Below, in pieces: positions 1 through 12,350 of a DNA stretch of 64,000 nucleotides. Every line of letters starts with the position of its first letter. The first letter of the stretch is position 1. The notes below the pieces were generated by a model. That model was not told the DNA's origin and did no database searches. It saw only the letters and a list, made by a program, of their open reading frames with translations. The translations under genes were made by a program, and so were the position numbers. Origin of the DNA: Labyrinthula sp. Ha (taxonomy: Eukaryota > Sar > Bigyra > Labyrinthulida > Labyrinthulaceae); assembly GCA_015227615.1 (NCBI GenBank), contig JAALGZ010000085.1, positions 1 to 64,000 on the forward strand, read 5' to 3'.

Positions 1-2242
1 AGGATCGACATCAGAATTCTTTTCACAAATATCATTAGGAATACAAGCAGATTGCTTCCTACCTATTGAATTTCAGCGAAAAAGTTAAAAATATAAGGTT
101 GAAAATATCCGATGGTATATAATTAGTTATTCTTAGAAAGTTTTCAGAGATCCTTGTAGGCTCTACAAGAACTTTTTTCAATTTATTTGTAGCTCAGTGT
201 TCATATAATCTTAAATAAAAACAGAGGTGGTATCTATTAGTCGCAAAGGTAAGTCCATTCCAAATATTTCTTTAAATAAAAATAATATCAAATCTAAAAC
301 GATGATACCAGTAATTAACAAAGTATCAGGCAAAGATAGTCATCTATTAAACTCATTTGGTAAGAAACCTTCCCATTTAAAATGCATCATGATAACTTCT
401 TGTAATTAAGATATATATCTTGTTTTTACGATATTAAGTAGTTTATTTCCATAATTAAGGTATCTAAATTTTGATGTTTCAAACTTGGTCAACCTTCTGC
501 ACATTTTAGATTGATCCGGGGATAGTTTCGATGGTTTTCATTTTACCCCAAACTTTATAGTTTTCTGAAACATCTATTTCTATTAGTTTTATTAAGAAGT
601 AAATAATCCACATGTGCTTGATACATTTTATCTCGTAAATCTTGCTTTTGCACACAATTTTTGATCAAATTTTTAATTGTAGGGAGCTAGATAGTGTTTA
701 GCAACGCAATAGAGGTGTTATGCACTTTGTGTTCCTAATCCTGTAATATTTTTAAATTAATCTTAAATATAGTTTCTAATTCTATTATTTGACTCTTATC
801 ATTTTATATTCTTATATTCTAAATTTACTCCAAGAAACTAAACTGGATTCTTCATTTATTCTGTTTAGAATCCAGTAATCTATTCCATTGAATAATACTA
901 ACTATTTTCAAGATTCCACGTAATCAGTTTATTATTAACAAAAGAATCAAAACCAAAAAAAAAGAAAAAAAAACTGATTAGGTTCAAATTATTCTTAAGA
1001 GACTAGAAACCTCGTAATTGATTTTCTATTTCAATAAAAAATATACTTAACTGTGTTTGAACTATATATGACAAATATACTTTATTTTATCCCTTTGGCA
1101 ATGTTGCTGCAAGGAATCTCCACCGATAAAGGCTTTATTCTACATTAACGTAGCAACAAAAAGATTAATATGAAGAATTATCGAAGCAGTTATATTATTT
1201 CGTTTTATTTATAAATCGAATAGAATTGCCGCATGAAGTTTAAGGACCAAAATTATATACCTTGGCTGATTAACAAAATGGCAAGTTGTATCAAAACTTT
1301 CCTAACAGTAATTCAACAACCAATATATCTATATCGAAATTACTTTATGAAATATATTCATTTTTTTTGTAATTTCTGTTCCATAATATGGTTTGAAATA
1401 TTTTATTCTTCTTCCAGTTTCTTATTAATTTGCAGCAATAGAATCTCTTTGGATTTCAAAAAATTCGGTGCTATATTTTTCTGAAAATAAGCTCTTTGAA
1501 TTTTTTTTGAATATACGTTTTTACATGAGGAATATTTCTTTAAAGGTTAAGAAGTATTTCTATTTTAATTTGGAAGTAAATTTTGCCATGTTTGTTAGGA
1601 TCATTACATCAGGAGCAGACTGTGAAAACTATTCCTATCTGTTCTTTAAAAATTCTTCAGAGAAATATCAGTTAAATATACTTTTAACTTCTATAGAAAA
1701 AGGGTAACACATTATAAAATTTCACAGTGAAATCACAACGTTGATTTATTTCTTCTGTTTAAAGTATTACATATCGTTTGCAGCAAATTGAGTTTAAATC
1801 AATATTTTTGTTCTAAGAATCTCGATAAAAAAATCACAGGATATATTTCTGCAATATTATGGCTAAATTTAAGTTTGTATATTTAAAATAGAATATATTT
1901 ACTTAAATTTTCACAAAATTTTTATTATTCTTTCCTCTTTTATATAATGGGTTCATTTGAATTATGTAGAGAAAGTAGCAACATTTCTTAATCTAAGGTA
2001 ATTTTTCTTTTTTTTAATGTAGTTTATCAGAAATATCTATATGAAAATATTAAATAACCTCTATAAAAGCAATAAATCTTTATTATCTAACCCTTGAAAA
2101 AAAGAATGATTCTTCCTTAAACCAATAATTCTGAGAGAAAACGTATAAGAGTAAACAAATATTTTTCCTCTAATCAAGAATAATAAATCTAGAATCTAAT
2201 ATATTAATGTAAATTAAGAGTTTAAAACTCTTTTTCTTATTC
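1..2242. other. AT-rich stretch without a recognisable gene
   Basis: Short open frames occur on both strands but none shows a domain, a repeat or a relation to the other genes of the window. It may hold decayed coding sequence; I could not identify any. Confidence 0.5.
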
Positions 2243-3349
2243 TTACTTCAATAAAGTACAAAGTATAGGAAAGAAAACTCCTAAAATAATATAATAAGAA
2301 AAAAATATACCAAGTTGAAAAGGTGTAAGATATGGAAGCAAATATTCAGCTCCTGGAATCAAAACTACACACAAGAAAAACGAAGCTCCATTCAAAAACC
2401 AGGCAGAGAGAATAAAATTTGTCCAAGCTGTGTGCTTCATCAACTTATTTAAGCTAGCAGTTCGCGAATCTACAGTTAATTGACAAGAATAATTTCTCTT
2501 ATCTATGTTATTTTGAGTTCTTGCTTCAGAAAGTAGTTTCAAGTCTTTTAATAGTGCACCAAGAATAATATTGGTCATTAAGGTATTATAAAGCGCAATA
2601 ATAACTATAAAAAGATTTTGGAACTCCTGAAATCTCTTCAATACTTTCATAGTTTCAAAAGAAAAACCATTTTCTCTTTTTTTTATCTGTAAGTAGAATG
2701 GTGGGATAAAAAATGTTCCTGAAAAACCAACAATAAATACAACGAAAAGAATTGAAACTTGATATTTCAATATTCTTTCAATATCAACTCCATGAAACTT
2801 GACTCTTAGTGAGTACATCAATTTTGCTTTTTCTAAGTGATATTTTCCATATTTATAAAAATAAATCGAAATAATGGTATTCATCAAAACCAAGTAAGCT
2901 GCAAACAGTAAAGAAGTAGAAAAAAAATATGGATAAGCAGCTTTTTCTCCTAATAAAATCTTGATGATTGTGTAGATTAACCCAAGAAAGAGTGTTATTA
3001 TCTTGATATATAAGAAAGTTTTATCTCGTGTTGCAGGAAAATAAATCATATATCCAATACAAAGTAAGTTTGCAAGGACACCAAGTATATATCCTGTTAG
3101 CACAAAAGTTTCATTCCCAACACAAGGAGTTGCTTTGATAAAGAGCTCTTTATATTCCTTAAAAGAAGTACTGTTTCCATTCCCAAAATTTTCTTCGAAA
3201 AGCTCTTCAGCTCCTTTTCCACCAGCCAACGTAAGGCCAAAATCTACCATATGCGACCATCCAGCATCACAAATACATTCTCCGTCTATACAAGTCCCAT
3301 GAGCTCCACATATATTCTTATTTACTTCTCCTGTTAAAGTTAAACACAT
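2243..3349 (-). CDS. EGF-motif seven-transmembrane protein, paralogue A
   Basis: Receptor-like membrane protein of unknown ligand. The N-terminus (residues 2-32) has an EGF-like cysteine pattern (CGAHGTC...GECICDAGW), followed by about 65 soluble residues and seven hydrophobic segments starting near residue 103. A GEKAAYPYF loop after segment 2 is shared by all three paralogues. The frame is open to 2243, but aligning the paralogues shows a 30-nt GT-AG intron at 2281-2310, so exon 1 is 2311-3349 and the last exon is 38 nt (2243-2280), giving about 358 residues ending FPILCTLLK. Because 30 nt is a multiple of three, a simple ORF call hides this intron. The ATG is at the equivalent place in all three copies. 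There is no cleavable signal peptide, so an upstream exon could be missing. Confidence 0.75.
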   Translation of the reverse strand: MCLTLTGEVNKNICGAHGTCIDGECICDAGWSHMVDFGLTLAGGKGAEELFEENFGNGNSTSFKEYKELFIKATPCVGNETFVLTGYILGVLANLLCIGYMIYFPATRDKTFLYIKIITLFLGLIYTIIKILLGEKAAYPYFFSTSLLFAAYLVLMNTIISIYFYKYGKYHLEKAKLMYSLRVKFHGVDIERILKYQVSILFVVFIVGFSGTFFIPPFYLQIKKRENGFSFETMKVLKRFQEFQNLFIVIIALYNTLMTNIILGALLKDLKLLSEARTQNNIDKRNYSCQLTVDSRTASLNKLMKHTAWTNFILSAWFLNGASFFLCVVLIPGAEYLLPYLTPFQLGIFFSYYIILGVFFPILCTLLK

Positions 3350-6300
3350 TTATTTAATTATTTCTTTTTTAAACACTTTAGTAAAACGTGTGTTTAACTA
3401 TAGTGAATAGTTTTCACCTTTCCCAGCATATTTTATAATAAATTAGAAGTAAAGCATGAATAAAAAGAATGATGTTAGAAGTTTTGTACAATATTCTTTA
3501 CCAAGATTATATAGTAATTTGAACCTATATTAGAATTATTTGATCTTTTTTTATATAACTAACTTACAAGTTACTGGTTTGAAATTCAATAGAATAGACA
3601 TTTATAGGAAGTTAAATAGGAGATTTTTATACAGTTTATTTTTCTTCATGGTATTATAAAAATAAATATGATTGGTTAAAATCTAGAATATTAAACTAGA
3701 TGATTGAATAAAATTGAAAATATTTTTTATATATAATTATTATTTTTTATTATATATATATATATATATATTTAATATTATATTTATATAAAAAAAATTA
3801 TGGTATAGTAAATTAATCAGGCATTATTATTAGAAGAACATTAACATTAGTCTTTGAATATTTAAAACAACTTCTTTTTATTATTTAATACAAAATAAGT
3901 TCTACTAAGTTCTTTACAGAAATCGACTATCATACCAGTAATTCTATTGAGACTTGAATATATTTTTGAAACTCAGATTTTCCATTCTTAATCAAAAGCG
4001 CCTTGCCGCGAGGATATAATGAGAGTAGATGCAAATAGAAAAAATCAACTGTGGTTAAAGATAACGAGAAGGTAAGAGGGTTGAACGATACATATCATAA
4101 TTACAGGCGGTCTTGGCATAAGTGCTTCTTATTGATAAATTTGAGTTTTCCATATAGCTTTACAGATTAAGATTATAGCAGACATCGCTTTCTATTGAAT
4201 TAATTATTAGGTTTATGTGTCTATATCGGTGCATCTATGTTCCTTACATGAGTATTCTTGTCCAATTAGTCGGTAATAGCATATTAGATTACTCAGCAAA
4301 TATTATGTCGACTTTTCCAATAACCTGTCCACAACACATCTGCCTTGATGTTAGTATATGAAGTTTCACTCTATACCTTGAAAGAAATATATCTATATGA
4401 GCTGATTAGCGCAGAGTCTACGGGGAGAATAATTTCTTTGATAATCTTTATGCCGAGATATTTCAGTTCTTATCAAAACATTTTGTGAATTTGATCAAGT
4501 TTAAGACTTTAGTCATAGCACAAATAGCTCAGTGGTTAGTTCTAGACTTTATGTTCATAGTTGTTTGAAAGAGAATCTAGGTGACTCTATATGGTGATAA
4601 CTATTGTCATGGCACCAAAGAAACCCATAAATCCTTATTGATATGCATGATCCTAGGAATCTTCAAGCGTTTTTGTCTATTTCATCTATTTTCGAGAAAA
4701 TTTTCTTGGTTATTCTAGAAAAAGGCTTGGTGTAATTGGGTTTCTTGCTTATGCCATCGTAAACTCATGCAGAGGTAGTGGATTTCTTTTCTTGCAGTGT
4801 AAATCTTCAAAAACTCTTATGGCTTTAGTCTTAACAATGTGACTTCATTTCTAAACGATAAATGCAAAGTGGTTCAGTTTCACTGTATGTCTCTTTACTC
4901 TTCGGGCAAATTATTGAACTTAATAAGCTTTGGTTTCTATAGTGAAATAAAGACGTTTGATTCTGGTAGAACTGAGATAAAGCCTCCAATAGAGATACGT
5001 TGTATCAAAGTGATAAAACCACAAGTACCAGCAGAAAAGTAGTTAATAATATCCACAGGAGAGGTGGTCTAATCAATACCACTATGCCATCCTAAACAGA
5101 AAGTGGAAAAGGTGTTGGGAGAACTACTCTAACGAAGAAAGTTTAGTATTCCTAGCACCATTCCATGGATAATCTCAAAATTCAATTAGTTTGACACAGA
5201 ATTAGGAAAGCCCTTTAGTCAAGTATAGCTAGAAGCCAAGTAAGATTAAATATATTATCTGATATCTTTGTTATCATAATAAATCATAAAAGGACTCCTC
5301 TAGAGGGTATATCAAGCGATACTTATTATGAGCAATAAGATAAAGTACCCTGGGCATCGATATCCGAGGAGGAATAACATATAAGCAGGAAAATAGAATT
5401 AAGGGAAAACGTATTAATCAGTTACTTAATTACAGTAAAAATTAAAATATGAGTTCAATAGATCAATTTCTGAAGAAATTTACCAATTGCTTTAAGCATT
5501 ATTATGAAGGAATAGAGATAAAATTTCATATATTACGAATGACTATTCTTGGGAATATTTTCCTAAGTCCGATTTACAATGATCACGATTAAAAGAAAAG
5601 CCTATATTGAAAAATTCGATAAACAAGGAACTTTACGAATGCAATAGGATGAGGTGGAACTGTAATTAGTTAAGCTAAGGAAGTCTCTTTACTCTTATTC
5701 GGGAACAAACAATTTAGCACGGGATTCGGTTATATATTTCGGATTCGGGATAAATTTGACAATTGTTTTCCCGAACAATAAAATATATGGGGTAAAAAAA
5801 TTGATCATTTTAAAATTGGTAAAAAATGGCGGTTCCAAAATTGAATAAAGTTAAGCTAGAGATATCATAGGATATAGAAATTTATTATTCATGTTGTGAA
5901 TTTTTTGTTTTTTGTATACAAAGCATTGAAACTTTTTATACGATAGAATAAACAAACAAAATCACATGAACGATAAAACTTTTACAAAAGGAATTTGTTT
6001 TTTTTTCCTTTTTTATGTACATTCTTTCCATAAAAAACATTATTTGAACAAACAAATAGTTTATTCTTTTTCATATTATGTATTATTCTGTTAGAAAATA
6101 TTATTCCTACGCTTTCACATCACAAAATGGACTTATTATGTAGTAGTTCTGGAAATGAAAGTTTTCTTAACTGATTACTGTTTCTTCACTTTATCTTAAG
6201 AATCTATCAATTAAAAATGTCATTCTCAAAAAAGTTTTCTGAGTTTATCCTAAATAATACAATAGTAACTACATGAAGAACAATGTTGTATTACTTCTAA

Positions 6301-6599
6301 ACTTGAACAGTTTGATAACTTATGTTAATTGAAAAGTTACTTAACTTAATATAACCGGCCAAATCTAAAAAAAACTTCAGTAGAATTTGTTTTAATATGG
6401 ATTCTGATTGAATTAATGAGTTGAACAATAAGGTATAAAATGATTCGCATCTAAGAAAACCAATCTCAATAATACAAGTTTTTTATGAATTGATCTCATC
6501 CGCGCCTTCAACATCCAGTAGGTATTACAGTTTTCTGAAGGCTTTTTGTAAAAAACTGTCTATTTTTTTTTCAATATAGAACTAGAGTTATGTTCCCGT
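3350..6599. other. Intergenic AT-rich region between receptor paralogues A and B
   Basis: No host gene seen. It contains a TA-rich simple repeat near 3738-3781 and an imperfect inverted repeat at about 5697-5787 (arms around TTCGGGAA...TTTTCCCGAA). The moderate-GC block at 4000-5700 has short plus-strand frames (for example 4839-5042) that look like decayed coding sequence, probably of a mobile element, but no family is recognisable. Confidence 0.4.
3738..3781. repeat. TA-rich microsatellite
   Basis: A run of alternating T and A about 22 nt long within a longer T/A-only tract; simple-sequence DNA. Confidence 0.8.
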
Positions 6600-7710
6600 T
6601 TAAAAAAAGAAAGCACATTGTATTGGAAATATGAGACCTAAAATAATAAAAACAAGAAAAAATACATAAAATAACTTGTGCAAGATATGCCAATAAATAA
6701 TCACCCCCATTGACAAAAACAACAACAATAAAAACTAAAAATCCACCTAAAGCAGAAATTGAGATACTAACCTTTGCCAGAGCAGTATTCTTAATTAGTG
6801 CCTCAATATTATTTGAACTAGAATTAGTTGCTTTACTGCCTCTGTTGGTTTCTTTGGGTTCAATGTAATGAGATCTTGCTGAAGAAATAATATTTAAATC
6901 TTTCAAAAGTGCTTCAAGCACAATATTTGAGATTAAAAAATAATAAAACGTGATAAAAATAGCCAAAATATTTTGTGTAATTTGAATTCTTGATATTGTT
7001 TTTATAGTATAAAAAGAAAACTTATCTTCTCCTTTGTTGATATATAAATAAATTGATGGCGCAAAATAAGAAAAAGAAAAAATAAGTATTTGTGTTATAA
7101 ATGAAAAAAATATTTGATATTTGAGTATTTTTTCTACTTCAAAACTATAAAATGTAACTTTTAGTGCAAATAATAATTTTGCTTTTTTTAAGTGATATTT
7201 TGCCAGTGAAAAAAAATAAAAATAGATAACTGTATTTATTCCAACCATATATAAAGCTAAAAGAAAAGAGGATGGAAAATAATATGGATAAGAAGCTTTT
7301 TCACCTAAAATCAGTTTTGTTACCGAGTAGATTAATCCACTAAAAAGAACAATAATTTTCAAGAATAAATGTTTATTATTTGTCTTTCTTCGAAAAAAAA
7401 TTAAGAACCCAAGACAAAACAAAGTCACAATAAGACAAAGAATTGATATAATTTGTCTTAGATTCTCATTTGCAGCACAAGGCGAAGATTTCAGAAGAAT
7501 AGATTCAAACTCTTTATAAGAAGTTTTATTTTGGTTCCAATTGTGTTCTTTGAATAGTTGTTCAATTCCTTGACCACTAGCTATTGTAGGAGAAAAATCC
7601 AGCAATTTATTCCATCCAGAGTCACAGATACATTTTCCTTCAAAACAAGTTCCATGAGCACCACAGAGTTTATTTTCAGGTTTATTGCTTCCTAATAAAG
7701 TTAAACACAT
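6600..7710 (-). CDS. EGF-motif seven-transmembrane protein, paralogue B
   Basis: Second member of the receptor-like family, same layout as paralogue A: EGF-like CGAHGTC...GKCICDSGW at residues 18-36, a soluble stretch ending in a conserved Ser-Pro-Cys, then seven hydrophobic segments with the shared GEKASYPYYF loop. A 28-nt intron (6638-6665, GTATTT...TTTTAG) lies where paralogues A and C also have one. Splicing gives exon 1 6666-7710 plus a 38-nt last exon 6600-6637, about 360 residues ending FPIQCAFFF. Reading through the intron instead shifts frame and adds an unrelated tail ending at 6571, so I prefer the spliced model. Function unknown; a cell-surface sensor is an inference from topology. 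Confidence 0.75.
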
Positions 7711-8274
7711 TTTTTTGTTCTCTGAATAACAAGAATTTTTTTGCTATGCTGTATACAAGGAGTTAAATAATTGTTAGTTTTCTTGTCATTACTTTATTCA
7801 TCAAGCTAGATAAATGTTTTCTTTCTTCTCAAAATAACTGTATAATGTTTGGTTAAAATTCAATTTCAGATGGAAAATAACTTTATACTTGATCGTTCAT
7901 TTTGTGTAAATCAAAAAGTATTCTTATCGATATAAATATACCATTAGTATCATTGTATTTAACATATTTATAATATATCATAAACAAAATAAGTAAATTT
8001 ATCCAAGAAACAGTATCAACACACCAGTAAATTCTTATACTAGCGACTGGTCGTATTATTATATACATAACAATTATTATATTAATTGTATCAATATTTA
8101 TCGAAATTTCAAAATATCTCAAGAAAATATTTTCTTTCAGACTACGTTTTAAATATTTTCTAAACAATAGATCTATATTCATTTTCTAATTGAACATATC
8201 TAAAGAGTATTTAACTTTTTTGGTTTTTAAAGGGTTTATTAGCCAATTTGAATGATAAAGATGGACCACTGAAT
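7711..8274. other. AT-rich spacer
   Basis: Spacer between paralogue B and the 3' tail of the LINE. A 99-codon minus-strand frame at 7883-8182 has AT-rich low-complexity hydrophobic composition and no support. Confidence 0.5.
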
Positions 8275-8299
8275 TTAATAGTTAATAGTTAATAGTTAA
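8275..8299 (-). repeat. Tandem TTAATAG tail at the LINE 3' end
   Basis: Three full copies of a 7-mer (TTAATAG on +, CTATTAA on the element strand) and a partial fourth. It lies exactly where the 3' end of the minus-strand LINE is expected; several non-LTR families end in short tandem repeats instead of poly(A). Confidence 0.6.
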
Positions 8300-8837
8300 G
8301 GTGGGAGTAAGGTACTACATCTGCAAATCCGCCTATGCGTTTATCTTAGGGTCCGATGCCGGTCCGCCGCTCACTAGGGAATCTTCTCGTCTCGTGCTCC
8401 TACTGTCACTAGACTAAACTGGATATCGGGATTTCGGGACATTATTGGTATGGTCGCGATAGTTTTCCCATTGTACTCATTTATCGCATTTGATCTCCCA
8501 AGATAGTGATTTCCCAAAATCGTGATTTCCCAAAATTTATGGATAATCCAAATCCAAATTAACAAATCACGCAAGAAATCATGAAAGAGATTGAGATATT
8601 GTCGTGCGTCATATCCAGTGTTCCTGATATCAAATAAGTTGTTTCAAGTTCCTTTATTGATCATATCGAGATGTCCTGCACCAGTTTTTTACTTCTACTG
8701 TCGCTCATCGTTCTGTTTTACAAGATAATCGTGGTTTATGAAGAGATCCAGTTGAGACTTCTCCAGTTATCCATCCAAGAAGCAACTGAGGCCAGAAGTT
8801 ATTTGAATTGCACGTGGGAGTTGTATTAAGTGATGAA

Positions 8838-9410
8838 CTAAGGTGTTGTTTGTGGTGGGGTTGGGTTGTTCTCCCCGGGTGGTGACGGGTGAAGGGGAGG
8901 ACATGGTTCATGATGTTCTAGCTCTTCTCTTATATGTTCCAGAGGCACTTCCAGGTTTTCAGTTGGGGTAGGAGTTTGTGGGAAGAGATATGTTTCGAGT
9001 TTCCTTGAGGTTTCCGCCAGTTCTATATCCATTTCTGTAGTTTCGCACGTTTTCAGCCAGCTCTTTTGTTTTTCTTTTAATATTTTTAGGATGCTTATAT
9101 CGCCAGCTTTGAGGATGTTAGCTTTCTTCGTGTGTTCGAGTGGTCGTGTTGGATTATGTTGGAGGAGGGTGCGTTTTATATCTCTAGAGAGTTTGTTCAA
9201 GGCTTTGGATGTATCTTTGTTTTCCAGGTTCCAGAACTCGCTGCCATATTGGATTTTTGAGCCCACTAGCGCTTTCACAATGTTCTTTTTCCTTCTGACA
9301 GTCAGCATATTGCTTCTCAGTATCGGTTGCAGTTTGCGAAGAGTTTCCTGTGCAGCGCGTATTCTAGCGGATGGGTTAACGTGGGTTTCAGCTGTTGCTG
9401 TTATATCCAC
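8838..9410 (-). pseudogene. LINE C-terminal region downstream of RT
   Basis: 190-codon frame with the helical region that follows RT in APE-type LINEs (PSARIRAAQETLRKLQP, then KIQYGSEFW). It ends in a proline/threonine-rich tail. It is out of frame with the RT fragments, so it is part of a decayed polyprotein. Confidence 0.6.
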
Positions 9411-9727
9411 TCCAAGGTATCTAAAGGTTTTTACTCCTTTGATGGTTCCAAGGTTGGTTTCCAGTTCTTCTTCTACTGGGATGTTGATGTAGAGGAAGTT
9501 TAGTTCAGTTGCAGTAACTGCTGTAGTGCCCTTTCTACTTCGAACTAACGCGGTTCCCGGTCAAAGATACTATACTCTATGTCCTACAAGGGCATCTTTT
9601 GATGAGAAGTTTCTGGAACAAGAGGTGCAGGTGTATTTATTGACTAGTTGTTGAATTGCAGTGTCCGAAAGCTTATCTTTGAGCTTCCTTCTTCTGACTA
9701 TTCCCATGAGTTGAGTTATCTGTATAT

Positions 9728-10406
9728 TTATTTTAGGCCGGACAATTGCGAGAATTCTTCTGCATGTTGAACGAAGTATTTCAAGATGTTTCTATCTCTT
9801 CTCAAGATACAAAGGTCGTCAGCAAATCCAGGAATGTTTTGAAAAGAGAATTCTGCTTCTGGAAAGTTCGAGTTTATTTTCTTTATTATGCTTCGAAGCA
9901 GAGAGTCCAGTGCAAGTACAAATAACATGGGGCTTAGTGAATTTTCTTGCAACACGCCTTTGATTATTTCTACCCTATCGCTTATATGTTTACTCTCTTC
10001 ACTTGAACTGCAGCATATTTATATAGGTAAAGAATTATATTGACAAAGTTAGCAGGAACCTTTCTCTCTTTTAAAGTAAGTTCAAGGAAATGATGTTTGC
10101 AAGAGTCGAAAACCTTTTTCAAGTCTATGAAGAGGCAAAGTATCTTCGAGTTCTCCATTTGAATGCGTTTACAGCGGTTCAAGAGAAGTTGAATTTTTGC
10201 CTAGTTCCCATGTTTTCTCGAAATCCAGACTGATAGCTTCCTACTGTTCTCTCCAGGATATTATTTAATCTATTGTTTATTATCTTAGTGATTAGTTTGT
10301 AAGGAGTGTTAAGCAAAGGTATCGGCCTATAGTTGGAAGAAAGTTGATGGTTCCCTTTTTTTGTATAAAAATATAATGTTTCCAGTTGAGAGGGAAGTAA
10401 GTTCAT
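9728..10406 (-). pseudogene. LINE reverse transcriptase, broken
   Basis: Three consecutive minus-strand fragments carry RT motifs in the right order: NYRPIPLLNTPYKLITKI with the following GFRENMGT (10406-10179), LCLFIDLKKVFDS (10182-9982, the first catalytic Asp region) and SPMLFVLALDSLL followed by PGFADDLCILRRDRN (9955-9728, catalytic FADD). Frame changes and at least one stop separate them, so the enzyme is not encoded intact. Confidence 0.8.
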
Positions 10407-11130
10407 TTTTTTTTCAAGCCACTTGGATCCAGAAATCGTTCTTCTGCAAGTTGCTGCAAGTATTTCAACACCGTTTTGTTGTTCTTTAGAACTTCGTTTG
10501 TGATTCCACCAGGTCCTGTTGCCTTATAGTTTTTTTAGTGTTTTTGCTGTCTCTTCGAGTTCATCTAAAGTCGGAGGAAATATGTTGGTATCTTTAGTTT
10601 TTGCTTCAGGAATATCCAGTTCAGTATCTGTGATGCTTCCTTATCTGTTCCTTTTAGCGAGTTGAAGGTATTCTTGAAATACTTTTACTCGTTTTTTATC
10701 GCTTAGCTATTTTCCATGTTCCATGGTAATGGTGCGTTTAGGTTTCCGTCTTTTCCCTGCAATCCTTTCCGCTTGCTTGAAAGCTTCATGGATATCATTT
10801 TTGCCATAGCTCTATCTATTCTTCTTACTTGGAGGTCCAACCAGGTTTTGTAGTCATTCAAGGTACTTTCTCTTATCATTCTCTTTAGTATTTTAGATTC
10901 GTTTTCAGTTAGGGATTTCCACAGTCTTCTTCTTATTTCAAATAGAGTTTCTGTTCTATCTGAAGATGTTCTGTAGAGCCGCTCGTGTGCCACCAGTGGG
11001 ATATAGTTTTCAATGGCTTGTTTTACTGTTGACTTGAATGTTTGGAAGTTTAGTCTTGATTGTTTTCCAGAGTTGTTGGATGGTGGGAGTTTGGCTAGTT
11101 CTTCTTCGAAGCCTTGTCGTATTTCTTCGT

Positions 11131-12165
11131 TTAGCTTCCATCGGCTGCGTCTATTTTGAAAAATTCTTTGTAGTTACGATGCATCCTTGAGTTTTGGTTG
11201 GAGTATTTCCTGAATTTTTGTGAGACTAGTGCTTCAACTGGTTGATGATCAAAATCTATTCTATTGTGGATCTTCTCTCCTAGTTTTCTTTTTATCCGAA
11301 TTTTTCGGAATAGTGGGGTGCTGCCTTTGCACGCTATGATGAAATCTATTTCTGAGCGTTTCTGATTATTCTTGTGCTTTGAATAGTATGTTACGTGACT
11401 ATTTGTATTCTTCGAACCTGTAGCGAAGTATGAGTTGACGATGGCCAGGTTGTACTTGTTCAAAAAGTCCCGAAGTATTTTGCCGTTCCTGTTTGTTCTT
11501 GTCGTATATCCATAGTTTCCATTGCTTGTCATTTCGTTGTGTCGTATTTGAGCGTTCCAGTCGCCTAGGATTATCATGAGGTCTTTTTTCCTTTTCAGTG
11601 AGATCGCTTTCTGGAGTCTTTCTAGGAACTGGCTGTATTCTTTTGCTGTTTTTCCTGCGTGTGGTGCATAGATATTAATGATATAATAGCTTTTAGGGTT
11701 AAGTTTAGTTTTAACACCTAAAATTCTATCTTCATCAAATACTTTTTCTGCTTCTTTGTCCATGTTACTGTTGAAGTATGTTGCTAGAATATTGATTTTC
11801 TTTTTTTTTGTCTTTATTCTTAGAGATATCTGTTGTAAACCAGTTTAGTCTAGAGAAGCTCGCTCTTTTGAGGTATTCCGCTCCTTTACTACCAACTTCC
11901 TTGATTGCAACGATGTTTGTATCGGCAGTTAGGGCATATTCCTCGATAGACCTGATCTTGGGGAGATGAGACGGTCAACATTCACAGAAACAATTGAAAT
12001 TACTCTGGAATCTTGCGCTTTATTTGCTGGTGACTGTCTTTCGACTGCCTGAGTGTTGCCGGAACTCATAACGGTTTCTTTGTTTCCAAATTTTCCGTTT
12101 CCCAAAAACCTACCACTGAGTTTAAAGGTTTGATTTAAGAAGACAGCTTTGGGTTCCCAATACAA
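11131..12165 (-). pseudogene. LINE apurinic/apyrimidinic-type endonuclease, broken
   Basis: The main frame (11763-11131, 210 codons) has YYIINIYAPHAG, the core IILGDWNAQIR and SEIDFIIACKGS, all typical of the APE nuclease of LINEs, which nicks target DNA to prime reverse transcription. The N-terminal half (ISIVSVNVDRLIS, then NIVAIKEVGSKG) lies just upstream in another frame, near 12000-11880. At least one frameshift separates the halves. Confidence 0.75.
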
Positions 12166-12350
12166 GATTGAGAAAGGAGGAGATTGATGATGATAGTATT
12201 CTTTAGGCAGAAACCACGGAAAGGTTCAAAGGATTTGAATAGGAACGGAAGGTAGAATTAACAAATGGAGAAAAACTTCCCAAATCTTAGTCTTCAATTT
12301 ATCTCCTGCATTGACTGAGGAAGAGAAAAATTTAGTGCACCTTCTGTCGG

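Larger units (their letters stand above)
8275..12350 (-). mobile_element. Degraded non-LTR retrotransposon (LINE) with apurinic endonuclease and RT
   Basis: Element sense is the minus strand. In element order there is an APE-type endonuclease (about 12040-11130, with GDWNA and a late DFI motif), a linker (10993-10703), reverse transcriptase (10406-9728, with FADD) and a C-terminal region (9410-8838, proline-rich end). These parts lie in different frames separated by stops, so about five or six breaks make it non-functional. The 3' end is probably the tandem 7-mer tail at 8275-8299. The 5' end is approximate: coding similarity begins near 12165 and a base-composition change is near 12350. The domain order fits the I/Jockey/CR1 side of APE-type LINEs, but the clade is not resolved. 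GC is visibly higher than in the flanks. Confidence 0.8.

Noticed and set aside
4515-4560. tRNA-like stretch (AATAGCTCAGTGGTTAG resembles a D-arm/A-box)
   Set aside because: No acceptor-stem pairing and no B-box (GGTTCGANNCC) follows at the right distance.
4839-5042. 67-codon plus-strand frame
   Set aside because: No domain; surrounded by interrupted sequence; cannot be assigned to a family.
6571-6599. Extended C-terminus of receptor paralogue B
   Set aside because: Arises only by reading through the conserved 28-nt intron; the spliced frame stops at 6600.
9091-9492. 133-codon plus-strand frame
   Set aside because: Shadow of the LINE C-terminal coding region on the opposite strand.
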